Shown here: one piece after another, positions 8,556 through 17,064 of the stretch
Layout: every line of letters starts with the position of its first letter
How positions within the stretch are numbered: position 1 is the stretch's first letter
Assembly (NCBI GenBank): GCA_023662865.1
Contig: JAMPIK010000001.1
Location: forward strand, 37,793 to 101,792
From: Prevotella sp.
Lineage (GTDB): Bacteria > Bacteroidota > Bacteroidia > Bacteroidales > Muribaculaceae
Reading direction: 5' to 3'
DNA: 64,000 nucleotides
The notes under the pieces: generated by a model
The model's input: only the letters and a program-made list of their open reading frames with translations
Databases searched by the model: none
Told to the model about the DNA's origin: nothing
Made by a program: the position numbers and the translations under genes

Positions 8556-9950
8556 TTATTTAATCCAACCTTGATACTCGAAGTCGCAACCTTCCCACCC
8601 GTCTTCAATATGCACGTAGGTCTGCTTTATCTTTTTCTCCACCCAATCTTTGAGTATTTTGTTTTTTGCTGTGACCTCGTAAAGGTCTTTCAGCATACTG
8701 AAGTCATCGGAGAGGTTGGCCTTGTGAGCCGGAATACGGTTTGTAAGCTTCACGATTGCAACCACTTCCTTATTGGTGGACTGATTCATCATGACAAACG
8801 GAAGGGATACGTCTCCGGGTTGCATATTTTCCACCTGACGAGCCACCTCGGCAGGCAGTTGGCTCATTTCAAAACGCGAGGAACCTGTCTGGGGATTCAT
8901 CATGATACCTTTGTTGTTTTTTGTATCTTTGTCAGAACTTACATATCCGGCAGCCTCTTCAAAAGTAAACAGGCCGCGTTTAATTTCGCGCTGAAGAGAG
9001 TCAAGCTTATACATTGCGCTGTCCATCATTTCGCGTGAGGGTTTCGGACGCAACAATATGTGTCGCACATTTGCCTGCTCACCGCGCTTTTCAATGAGCT
9101 GGATAATGTGGTAACCGAACTCTGTCTCCACAATTTTGGAAACCTTCTTCGGGTCGTTGAGATTGAAAGCCACGGCAGAGAATTCGGGTACGAAGTCGGC
9201 GCGACCGTGGAAACCCAATTCACCGCCTTGCTTGGCCGAGCCGTCTTCGCTGTAGAAATATGCCAACGTTGAGAACTGCGACTCGCCGGAGTTAATCTTT
9301 TCGGTAAATTCGCGAAGGCGTGCCTTGATTGAGTCAATTTCAGACTGGGGAACCGGCGGTGCCAAAGTGATGATTTGTGTTTCAACCTGAAGGGGGACAG
9401 AGGGAATACTGTCTTCGGGCAAGCTGTTGAAATATTTGCGCACTTCAGCCGGAGTAGACTTTACATCTTTGGTGAGGTTTTGCTGCACCTGCTGAATGGT
9501 GTATTGAGTTCGGAAAAGCTCATTGAGCTGTTCGCGAATGGCACTCATGGGTTTGCGGAATTGCTGCTCGACCCGCTCTTTCGAGCCTAAATTGGCGATA
9601 AAGAAATTGATGCGTTGGTCTACGGCATTGCGTACCGCGCTTTCCGGAGCTTCAATGGTGTCGATTTTTGCCTGATGAAGATACAACTTCTCCACAGCAA
9701 TCTGCTCCGGAATGGCGCAGTATGGGGAATTGTCGAATATGGTGCCTTCGTATTGCGCCTGTTGGTACATTTCTTCAATCTCCGAGCGATAAATAGGCTC
9801 ATCGCCCACTACCCAAGCCACTTCATCGATTATATTATTGTTGGCAACGGGTACATTCCCGGCTTGCGGAGAAGATTCGGCAACAGCCATACAGGCGGCT
9901 ACTGCACCCGCAAGTCCCATTAATGAGAGTCGTATCTTGTTTATTTTCAC
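8556..9950 (-). CDS. SurA-like periplasmic peptidyl-prolyl isomerase/chaperone
   Basis: A 464-residue exported protein with a GTG start, a signal peptide (about residues 1-24, ending MAVAES), a SurA N-terminal chaperone region (about 38-170) and two parvulin-type domains. The first (about 175-285) includes YFYSEDGSAKQGGELGFHGR and ETEFGYHIIQLIEKRG; the second begins at VRHILLRPKPS and runs to about residue 400. In Gram-negative bacteria this family escorts unfolded outer-membrane proteins. It lies 23 bases downstream of a second foldase-like gene and 11 bases upstream of the OstA-like gene, so the three form an outer-membrane biogenesis operon. Confidence 0.9.
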   Translation of the reverse strand: MKINKIRLSLMGLAGAVAACMAVAESSPQAGNVPVANNNIIDEVAWVVGDEPIYRSEIEEMYQQAQYEGTIFDNSPYCAIPEQIAVEKLYLHQAKIDTIEAPESAVRNAVDQRINFFIANLGSKERVEQQFRKPMSAIREQLNELFRTQYTIQQVQQNLTKDVKSTPAEVRKYFNSLPEDSIPSVPLQVETQIITLAPPVPQSEIDSIKARLREFTEKINSGESQFSTLAYFYSEDGSAKQGGELGFHGRADFVPEFSAVAFNLNDPKKVSKIVETEFGYHIIQLIEKRGEQANVRHILLRPKPSREMMDSAMYKLDSLQREIKRGLFTFEEAAGYVSSDKDTKNNKGIMMNPQTGSSRFEMSQLPAEVARQVENMQPGDVSLPFVMMNQSTNKEVVAIVKLTNRIPAHKANLSDDFSMLKDLYEVTAKNKILKDWVEKKIKQTYVHIEDGWEGCDFEYQGWIK

Positions 9951-9973
9951 TTTGTTTATATTGTGTAAGAGTG

Positions 9974-10885
9974 TTATCTGTATTTGAGAGGGGTATAGCT
10001 TCCGCGCTTAATGGCATTGGATTTCAGCCCTTTTGTGAAAATCGAATTAAGGAGCATACGGTCGTAACTTCCGCGTTTGGACTCCATGAGCCGCTCCCTG
10101 ATGTCTGCTTCGGCAAAGGCAAGCGGCATTTTTTCGCCGGAAAGGAGCCTGTCGGTAATGCGGAGAATGTATATGGTGCCATTGTCTTCCCATTCGAAGT
10201 AGTAATTGTCTTTTACAAACTTGTCGGCATCACCGAAGCGATAGGGTATATGGTCTGCGATTACTTGCCAATCCACCCACGTGTCAGCGAAGTAGTCATA
10301 TTCCATAGCACCCCGCAGGCCGTCATTCTCCAGATTGTCAATGTCGGCACTTTGCGCTGCGCGTACCCATGAGCGCACTTCGTTAATCTGCGGGGCTTTG
10401 CTGTCAATCTTCAGGTACAATCCTTTAACCAACGGCCTTTCAAGTACAAAGAGGTCTGCATGGGAGTTGTAATACTCCATAATCTCCGATGAGGTTATTC
10501 CCGCTACATTGTCATCGGCCATCAACTTCCGATACTCGTTTGCGAGCAGCTGCTCGCGGTATTGCTCTACGAGACGCTCAATCTTCTCTATGTCGGGGAG
10601 TTGACTCCCGGCCAAATTGACAAGCATATTCCTTTCAACCCAAGCCTCGACAATGGCGTCGAACATACGGATTGAGTCGGTCGGGGAGAGACCGTTCGGA
10701 ATCAGCCGGGTCACCATGTCGCGAGTCAGAATGGAGTCCCCTACTTGAATCAGTACTTCCTCATGCTTGACGGGCTCTTGTGTTTCCTGCTTTGCACATG
10801 AGCATATAGAGCCGAAAGCTACACATAAAGATGCGAGACCCGTAAACTCCAATATGCGAAATATGCTACACTTGCAAGTTGCCAT
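9974..10885 (-). CDS. SurA-N-like peptidyl-prolyl isomerase family lipoprotein
   Basis: This 303-residue protein has an N-terminal hydrophobic stretch ending FGSICSC, a plausible lipobox, so it is probably a lipoprotein. The body (from about residue 40) resembles the SurA/PpiC N-terminal chaperone domain: VGDSILTRDMVTRLIP, then a helical region ending in LLANEYRKLM. No convincing parvulin active site is seen. It heads the foldase-OstA-mutL operon. I place the start at ATG 10885 and not at the in-frame TTG 10906, because that TTG lies inside a promoter -7 box (10904-10911). In related genomes two or three such genes sit side by side, which supports the assignment. Confidence 0.75.
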   Translation of the reverse strand: MATCKCSIFRILEFTGLASLCVAFGSICSCAKQETQEPVKHEEVLIQVGDSILTRDMVTRLIPNGLSPTDSIRMFDAIVEAWVERNMLVNLAGSQLPDIEKIERLVEQYREQLLANEYRKLMADDNVAGITSSEIMEYYNSHADLFVLERPLVKGLYLKIDSKAPQINEVRSWVRAAQSADIDNLENDGLRGAMEYDYFADTWVDWQVIADHIPYRFGDADKFVKDNYYFEWEDNGTIYILRITDRLLSGEKMPLAFAEADIRERLMESKRGSYDRMLLNSIFTKGLKSNAIKRGSYTPLKYR

Positions 10886-10903
10886 ATCAAGCCAATTTAC
10901 TTG

Positions 10904-10936
10904 CAAAGTTACTAAAAAAATGGCTGATTAAGCAAT
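10904..10936 (-). promoter_or_regulatory. Promoter of the foldase-OstA-mutL operon
   Basis: On the minus strand TAACTTTG (10911-10904) is preceded by ATTG (10936-10933) at 21 bases. Transcription would start near 10897-10900, leaving about 12-15 bases before ATG 10885 and excluding TTG 10906 as the start. Confidence 0.7.
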
Positions 10937-11035
10937 AAAAAGCCCGGCAACTTCCTTTTAATTATATTAATATGTTGATTAACAGATGCTTGGTGTAAGG
11001 CTGTGCTGTGTTTTTTAACTTTTATTATACAATCC

Positions 11036-11782
11036 TTAGAAGTATTCACCGATTTTATCGTTCAGAATCAAATCGGCTTTCTCTTCAAGTTTGCGATAGG
11101 CGCGGGAGCATAGAAATTCGCGAATTATTTCCAGATGTCCCTGCCGGTGCAGGTCAGTACCCACAAAACTGACCATGTTGTGCGCGAGCAGCCACTCGGC
11201 TGTGTTTTTTGTTTGCTTGCCGTAGTGTCCGGCCAAAGACATGAGGTTGATTTGCAAGGCAACACCATTCTCATGCAGCCTTTCAAGCCTATCGTGATGA
11301 CGTTGGTAGTATCCGTAACGTTCCGGGTGTGCGAGAATCGGTTTCAGACCCATACGGCTTTGCAAGTCAAACAGAAAAGCTTCCAGTCCGAACGGTTCCT
11401 GATACCATGAATTTTCCACCAACAGCCAACCTCCGGGAATGGGGCTGACAGTGTTGACGGCCACCATTGAAAACAAAATGTCGTCAATGCGGTACTCGGC
11501 GGAACATCGCAGTTGCATCTGCACTCCGGCCTCTTCGCAAGCACGCAAAAGTCGGCTGAAAGACTCACGGATTATTGCCGGTGTGTTTGGGAAAGTCTCA
11601 TCGGTGACGTGAGGGGTTACTACCATTTTGTCAAATCCCAGCGCAGCCATACCCTTTACCAATTGCACACTGATTTGAGGCGAGGGCGATCCGTCGTCTA
11701 TGCCGGGGCATACGTGGCTGTGTATGTCCGTATGCCAGAAGAGCTGAGGCGGTTCTGTGTTTGAACGAAATAGTCCGAACAT
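11036..11782 (-). CDS. CpsB/YwqE-type tyrosine-protein phosphatase (PHP domain)
   Basis: A 248-residue PHP-fold metal-dependent phosphatase of the CpsB/CapC/YwqE family, which dephosphorylates bacterial tyrosine kinases that control capsule or exopolysaccharide export. Visible signatures are HTDIHSHVCPGIDDGS (metal-binding motif, about residues 17-32), VVTPHVTDETFP, PILAHPERYGYY and the late VSFVGTDLHRQGH. There is no signal peptide, so it is cytosolic. It follows phosphoglucomutase on the same strand with a 69-base gap and may be co-transcribed. No partner kinase lies in the window, so the substrate is unknown. Confidence 0.88.
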   Translation of the reverse strand: MFGLFRSNTEPPQLFWHTDIHSHVCPGIDDGSPSPQISVQLVKGMAALGFDKMVVTPHVTDETFPNTPAIIRESFSRLLRACEEAGVQMQLRCSAEYRIDDILFSMVAVNTVSPIPGGWLLVENSWYQEPFGLEAFLFDLQSRMGLKPILAHPERYGYYQRHHDRLERLHENGVALQINLMSLAGHYGKQTKNTAEWLLAHNMVSFVGTDLHRQGHLEIIREFLCSRAYRKLEEKADLILNDKIGEYF

Positions 11783-11851
11783 AGTATATAGAAGAAAAAA
11801 GGTAATGTCTGCGAACCGACATGGCTCGCAGACTATTGTGTGTTATACGGA

Positions 11852-13603
11852 TTATTTCACACCGAGTTCGGCGAGAATTCTGTCTATTTTTGCTTCTGCC
11901 TCTTTCACGCAGTTTTCGTAGTCGGCCGGGGATTTCATATCTCCGCGTACTTCAATGTAGAATTTGATTTTGGGTTCTGTGCCGGAGGGGCGGATTGAAA
12001 TCTTGTCGCCTTTGTCGGTGAAGAACTGGAGCACATTGGAGGTAGTGGGGAAGTCAAGTTTTTCAACCTGTCCGGTTTTGAGGTTGGTGAAGTTGAGGTC
12101 CAGATAGTCTTTCTTTGCAGTTACGGGAACACCATCGAGAGTTTTGGGCGGATTAGCGCGGAACTGTTTCATCATTTCAACAATCTCTTCGGCGCCGCTC
12201 TTGCCCGGACGCACTACGCTGACACCCCTTTCGCGAGAGAAGCCGTACTTGGCATAAATGTCAATGAGCATTTCGTAAAGGTTTTGGCCTTTGTCGGCAG
12301 CCCAAGCGGCGATTTCGCACATCAGGGAGATTGCGGAGACGGAATCTTTGTCGCGGCAGAATGTTTCGGCAAGGAAGCCGTAGCTCTCTTCGCCGCCACC
12401 GAGGTAGCGAGCTGTCTGCTCATGGTTGCGGATTACGTCGGCAATCCATTTGAAGCCGGTATAGCAGTCGAAGCACTTCACATTGTTGGCATCGGCAATA
12501 CGCTTGATACTTTCGGTAGTGACGATTGTCTTGACACAGTATTCAGTGCCGTTGAGCAGACCAAGCTCTACATTGCGTGTAATCAGATAGTAGAGGAAAA
12601 TCATCACAATCTGGTTGCCGTTCACGAGCTGATAGTTGCCCTCTTTGTCGCGCACCACGAGGCCGATACGGTCAGCATCGGGGTCGGAAGCCACAACTAC
12701 ATCGGCACCCGTTTCCTTTGCTTTGGCAATAGCCATGGCCATGGCCGATGCGTTCTCCGGGTTGGGAGAGTCAACAGTCGGGAAGTCGCCTGAAAGCACG
12801 TCCTGTTCCGGCACATGTATAATGTTAGTGAAGCCCCAGCGTTTCAGCGAGTCGAAGATAAGCATCTTGCCGGTGCCGTGAATCGGGGTATAGACAATCT
12901 TCATGTCGGCATGGCGCTTGATGGCATCGGGAGAGAGTGAGAGCTTATGTATGTCGGTGAGGAAGTCGTTGTCGATTTCTTTACCGATAATTGTAATCAA
13001 CTCCTTGTTGGGGTTGAATTTGATTTGGTCTACCGATGTCACTTTGTTTACATATTCAATAGTCTTGACATCGTGGGGAGCAATCATCTGCGCACCGTCG
13101 CTCCAATATGCCTTGTAGCCGTTGTATTCTTTGGGGTTGTGTGAGGCAGTCACCACCACACCGCTCTGGCAGCCGAGGTGGCGTATGCCGTAAGAGATTT
13201 CCGGGGTGGGGCGGCAGGCGTCAAACAGATATACCTTGATGCCGTTGGCGGAAAATATATCGGCGGCAAGTTCGGCGAATTTGCGAGAGTTATGGCGCAC
13301 ATCGTGGCCTATGCACACGCTGATTTGCGGCAGATCCTTGAAAGCATCGTTCAGGTAGTTGGCGAGGCCTTGGGTGGCAGCGCCCACAGTGTATATGTTC
13401 ATGCGGTTGGTGCCGGCACCCATAATGCCGCGCAGACCGCCGGTGCCGAATTCAAGGTCTTTGTAGAATGCTTCAATGAGCGGAGTCTTGTCTTCGGCTT
13501 CGAGCATGGCCTTCACTTCGGCACGTGTTTCTTCATCGTATTCGGGACCGAGCCATTTTTCGGCTTTTGCAGTCACTTGTTTCAATAATTCATCGTTTTT
13601 CAT
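11852..13603 (-). CDS. Phosphoglucomutase/phosphomannomutase family (phospho-sugar mutase)
   Basis: This 583-residue alpha-D-phosphohexomutase interconverts hexose 1- and 6-phosphates, probably glucose. All four domain signatures are visible: the phosphoserine loop TASHNPKEYNGYK with Ser154, the metal-binding loop VASDPDADRIG, the sugar-binding loop GGGEESYGF and the C-terminal phosphate-binding loop RPSGTEPKIKFY. The length fits the long PgcA/Pgm2-type subfamily. It lies upstream of a PHP phosphatase and downstream of a glycogen-active glucanotransferase on the same strand, consistent with feeding glucose 1-phosphate into glycolysis. A hairpin at 13658-13689 separates it from the glucanotransferase. 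Confidence 0.93.
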   Translation of the reverse strand: MKNDELLKQVTAKAEKWLGPEYDEETRAEVKAMLEAEDKTPLIEAFYKDLEFGTGGLRGIMGAGTNRMNIYTVGAATQGLANYLNDAFKDLPQISVCIGHDVRHNSRKFAELAADIFSANGIKVYLFDACRPTPEISYGIRHLGCQSGVVVTASHNPKEYNGYKAYWSDGAQMIAPHDVKTIEYVNKVTSVDQIKFNPNKELITIIGKEIDNDFLTDIHKLSLSPDAIKRHADMKIVYTPIHGTGKMLIFDSLKRWGFTNIIHVPEQDVLSGDFPTVDSPNPENASAMAMAIAKAKETGADVVVASDPDADRIGLVVRDKEGNYQLVNGNQIVMIFLYYLITRNVELGLLNGTEYCVKTIVTTESIKRIADANNVKCFDCYTGFKWIADVIRNHEQTARYLGGGEESYGFLAETFCRDKDSVSAISLMCEIAAWAADKGQNLYEMLIDIYAKYGFSRERGVSVVRPGKSGAEEIVEMMKQFRANPPKTLDGVPVTAKKDYLDLNFTNLKTGQVEKLDFPTTSNVLQFFTDKGDKISIRPSGTEPKIKFYIEVRGDMKSPADYENCVKEAEAKIDRILAELGVK

Positions 13604-13657
13604 ATCCGGTACGGGTTATATTTTGTTTATTAATCTACACCTCAATTTCAGTTGGAG

Positions 13658-13689
13658 GGGTTCAGAATTGAACATTCAACTCTGAACCC
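13658..13689. terminator. Hairpin between glucanotransferase and phosphoglucomutase genes
   Basis: GGGTTCAGA (13658-13666) pairs with TCTGAACCC (13681-13689) across a 14-base loop that itself contains TGAA/TTCA. It probably ends transcription of the glucanotransferase gene, although no long T-run follows on the minus strand. Confidence 0.5.
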
Positions 13690-13722
13690 TCATTAAGTTA
13701 ACACACAAACGGGCTTACTTGT

Positions 13723-16404
13723 TTATCGCCCTGAATTTTTTACTTTCTGTACTATCGTGGTGTTGAAGTCTGTCTGTTTCAACAACTCTTCCACGGTGAG
13801 GTGCATGCGGTATTTCCAGTAGTGACGAGAGATGGCCGGGATGTTAATCTGCTCATCGGAGGGGTTCTCGCGTCGCAGAGAGCCGTCGGTGCTAAGCCAG
13901 TCTTGCAAGGGCAAGATACAAAGCATGGAGGGAGATTGGAGCTGCAAGTCTATGATGCGCGAGCAAATCCACGGCTCTGCATAGAAAGGGGCCTCGCCGT
14001 GTTCGCGGAGCACTTGATTGTAGAAGCGTTGAGCCATAGCCGGGTCGCTCTCCCACCAGCCGCGTATGCCGGGCATATCGTGGGTTGAGGAAGTACACAC
14101 GCTATAATACGGATACGCCCATGTGTTTGCAAACTCCACTGTCGGATCCTTGGGCATACGTTGAATTTCAAGACTTAGTATCTGCAAATTGTGCATTACG
14201 GCCGGCACACAGTCGGGTATCATGCCCAAATCTTCGGCACAGCACAGCATCTTGGTGGAGTCTATGAGCGGAGGAAGTTTCCACATTGCTTTGCCATACC
14301 AGAAGTCGTTGTGACGGTGGTAAAAGAAATCGTTGTACAAGCGGTCGAAGCACCAACGTTCATAGTCGTTCAGACAGCGATATTGGTATGTGGACTGAGC
14401 GGCAATACGCGGGTGCCAGTGTCCTTTCTGCTCCGGGTCTTCAATAAAAAGAACATTGTCAATCAGCCCCATAAGGCCGTTGCACAGTTGATTGTTGTCT
14501 TCATTCTCGGGTTGCAGAGCAAAGTATTCGGCCACTTTGCGCTGAGTGTTTACCAAGGGTAACAGTTCGTAGCGGTCCCCTCCGATATGGTTAAGGAATT
14601 TCTCCTTGGCCGTTGCCGTGTTTGAACCGAAGAAGTCGGTGAGCATCCATTCAAGAATGAGTGGTTTGGCTTGCACATCGGGATTAATACGGAAATCGAA
14701 ATCGTTTAGCAGTTCATCGGCGGTGAAGGGGAGAGCCGGTTGGAAAGTGCCGAGCAGCCCGTGAAGTGCGTCCATGGGTATCTGCCAAATGCGGAAGAAG
14801 CCGAGTACATGGTCAATGCGGTAGGCATCGAAATATTCGCTCATCTTGGAGAAACGGGCCTTCCACCAGGCAAAGCCGTTGCGGCTCATTTCTTCCCAGT
14901 TATATGTCGGGAAGCCCCAGTTTTGTCCCATTATCGAGAAGTCATCGGGGGGAGCACCGGCCTGGCTCTCCATATAAAACAAGTTGGGATATACCCATGC
15001 ATCAACGCTGGTGCGGGAAATGCCGATTGGAATGTCGCCTTTTAGCACCACTCCCTTCTGGTGAGCATAATCGCGCACAGCGCGGAGCTGCTTGTCGAGG
15101 TGATACTGTAGGAAATAGACAAAACGCATTTCCGGCTCATATTCAGCCCAAAGCTTGTCAACCTTTTCAGGTGAATAAACTGCGTAATCCTCCCACTTGT
15201 CCATTTGGGGTGTGTGGTAAATATCGCGCAGAGTGCAGAATGCGGCATATGGGCGCAACCAGTATTCGTTCTTTTCGACAAACTCCTTGTAGGCACGCTC
15301 TTTAAGGGTAGATGCAGCTTTTTCGGCGAAGAGTTCGCGCATGAAGGCATTCTTGCCGTTGTTTACCTGCTCATAGTCTACGGAGTCAAGCTTGTTGAGT
15401 TCGCGGCCGAGGTTTTCGTAATACTGCTGACGCTCTTTGTTTTTAAGCTTGCCGACGGCCTGCAGACGCAGGTACATGGGGTGAAGGGCGAATGTAGAGT
15501 TGGCATTATACGGGTATGAATCAGTCCAACTGCCCGTCATTGTGGTGTCGTTCACCGGGAGCAATTGGAGTACTTTCTGGCCGGTGAGCACGCACCAGTC
15601 TACCATCTTTTTCAGGTCAAGGAAATCGCCTACACCGAAATCGTCTTCCGAGCGGACGGAGAACACCGGGATGGCTGTACCGGCTCCCTTCCACGGAGTG
15701 CGAGGATTGACAAAGCGCATACCGGCTTCCACTACGGCCTCGCCTTTCGGATTTTCTTCTGCCGGGTCTAACACACGATTGTTGCGCATCTCCCAGGCAA
15801 CAACCTCGCCGGTTGCTTCTTTTATAATAATGAATTTATATTCGCAGGGGAATGAGAGGCCGCACAGAGGGATGTTGGCCTCCCATTCCGGGAAGCGAGC
15901 ATCGTTCATGTGTATAGCCTGTTTTACGTTCCAATTGCCCAGGGTGTCACCCTCGCCGGCGATTGCCAAAATCTCATCGGGCATTACCATGGGAGCTTGT
16001 ACACGCACATTGAGCATACCGGCTTCCACCTTCAGCGGCTGTGAGCGGAAAGGACGGTATAGCATGCCGTCTATGAATGCGCTCGAATAGTATGGCTTGT
16101 CGTACGGACGGTCTTGCCAACGGTCATAAACCTCTGCGTGAGTAACCACTTCGCCGGCTTCAAAGCGGTGTGGCCCTCCCCATTCCAAACGCCACGGCCG
16201 GTTGGGTGATTTTACTATATATCGGTAGGTAAATCCGGATTTCAGTTCGGGGATTTCCAGTTCCAACTGCCATGACTCGCCGCCGAGGTATGTGAGCTGA
16301 GGAGCGGCATGGTCATCACCGGCGCCGAGTTCGGGAATGTCGCCGCTGATGTAGAGAGCTTCACCCCAGAAGGTGCGGTAATTGATATTGAACGTAATCT
16401 TCAT
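13723..16404 (-). CDS. malQ: 4-alpha-glucanotransferase, GH77, DPE2-like with two N-terminal CBM20 domains
   Basis: Amylomaltase-type enzyme that transfers glucosyl or maltooligosyl units between alpha-glucans. The protein is 893 residues, much longer than simple MalQ. Two starch-binding CBM20-like domains (about residues 1-110 and 120-230; the second includes AIAGEGDTLGNWNV and CEYKFIII) precede the GH77 domain. The GH77 domain shows VRSEDDFGVGDFLDL, LKGDIPIGISRTSVDAW, the nucleophile region YRIDHVLGFFRIW, the acid/base region CAEDLGMIPDCVP and SSTHDMPGIRGWW. This layout is that of plant DPE2 and its bacterial relatives, which use maltose with glycogen-like acceptors. I chose ATG 16404: the longer frame begins at TTG 16440, which lies in a -7 box (16438-16445). 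Confidence 0.93.
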   Translation of the reverse strand: MKITFNINYRTFWGEALYISGDIPELGAGDDHAAPQLTYLGGESWQLELEIPELKSGFTYRYIVKSPNRPWRLEWGGPHRFEAGEVVTHAEVYDRWQDRPYDKPYYSSAFIDGMLYRPFRSQPLKVEAGMLNVRVQAPMVMPDEILAIAGEGDTLGNWNVKQAIHMNDARFPEWEANIPLCGLSFPCEYKFIIIKEATGEVVAWEMRNNRVLDPAEENPKGEAVVEAGMRFVNPRTPWKGAGTAIPVFSVRSEDDFGVGDFLDLKKMVDWCVLTGQKVLQLLPVNDTTMTGSWTDSYPYNANSTFALHPMYLRLQAVGKLKNKERQQYYENLGRELNKLDSVDYEQVNNGKNAFMRELFAEKAASTLKERAYKEFVEKNEYWLRPYAAFCTLRDIYHTPQMDKWEDYAVYSPEKVDKLWAEYEPEMRFVYFLQYHLDKQLRAVRDYAHQKGVVLKGDIPIGISRTSVDAWVYPNLFYMESQAGAPPDDFSIMGQNWGFPTYNWEEMSRNGFAWWKARFSKMSEYFDAYRIDHVLGFFRIWQIPMDALHGLLGTFQPALPFTADELLNDFDFRINPDVQAKPLILEWMLTDFFGSNTATAKEKFLNHIGGDRYELLPLVNTQRKVAEYFALQPENEDNNQLCNGLMGLIDNVLFIEDPEQKGHWHPRIAAQSTYQYRCLNDYERWCFDRLYNDFFYHRHNDFWYGKAMWKLPPLIDSTKMLCCAEDLGMIPDCVPAVMHNLQILSLEIQRMPKDPTVEFANTWAYPYYSVCTSSTHDMPGIRGWWESDPAMAQRFYNQVLREHGEAPFYAEPWICSRIIDLQLQSPSMLCILPLQDWLSTDGSLRRENPSDEQINIPAISRHYWKYRMHLTVEELLKQTDFNTTIVQKVKNSGR

Positions 16405-16437
16405 GCGATAATTGTGTGTTGTTTCTATCTTTGACTG

Positions 16438-16445
16438 CAAAGGTA
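16438..16445 (-). promoter_or_regulatory. -7 box for the glucanotransferase gene
   Basis: TACCTTTG on the minus strand fits TAnnTTTG. The expected -33 element is poor (ATCA at the right distance). Transcription would start near 16431-16434, about 28 bases before ATG 16404. Confidence 0.5.
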
Positions 16446-16500
16446 GTGTTTTTTTGTCACATGGCTGATACGTTCAAATATGTTTTTTAACATATTTATC

Positions 16501-17064
16501 TCATTTTTTGCGTACGGAGAAGCCAAAATGGCCAAGATTGTTGCCAAGAGTGTAGTATTGGCCGTGTGAATAGGCTATAAGTCGGGCTTTTTCAAGGTCG
16601 AATTTGCCGGTGGCCGGGTCTATATATCTGTCATCGGCTCTCACTACGAGTACTCGCGCTATAAACATATCGTGGCTGCCGAGGCGCATGATTTCAGTTA
16701 CGGCACATTCAATGCTCAAAGGGCTTTCTTTCAAAGTGGGGCTGCTTACCAGCTCCCCGGGAATGGGGGTGAGCCCCGTAGCCTTAAACTTGTCAATATC
16801 ACGACCGGACTTTACTCCGCACCAGTCAGTAGCACGAGCCATCTCTTCGGTAGTGAGATTGATTGTAAACTCCATATTCCGCTCAATGAGGGCATGGCTG
16901 TGCCTTTCTTTTCTGACTGAGATATAACACATGGCCGGGTCGGTACATATAGTGCCCGTCCAAGCTACGGTGAGCAGATTCCAGTCTTGCGGTGAGCTGC
17001 CGCAGGTCACTAACACCGCCGGCAGGGGATTGAGCATTGTGCCCGGTTTCCAAAGTACTTTCAT
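16501..17064 (-). CDS. Flavin reductase-like / flavoredoxin family protein
   Basis: A 187-residue FMN-binding split-barrel protein. The start region [21 protein letters not shown], then [20 protein letters not shown] and [19 protein letters not shown] are typical of flavoredoxin-type flavin reductases, which bind FMN and pass electrons to partner flavoproteins. It is cytosolic with no signal peptide. The ATG at 17064 overlaps the pyrB stop in an ATGA arrangement (17061-17064), so the two genes are translationally coupled; a longer frame exists but runs inside pyrB. The electron partner is unknown. Placing it after pyrB matches the order pyrB-pyrI-flavoredoxin that I recall from Bacteroides, except that pyrI is missing here. 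Confidence 0.85.
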   Translation of the reverse strand: MKVLWKPGTMLNPLPAVLVTCGSSPQDWNLLTVAWTGTICTDPAMCYISVRKERHSHALIERNMEFTINLTTEEMARATDWCGVKSGRDIDKFKATGLTPIPGELVSSPTLKESPLSIECAVTEIMRLGSHDMFIARVLVVRADDRYIDPATGKFDLEKARLIAYSHGQYYTLGNNLGHFGFSVRKK

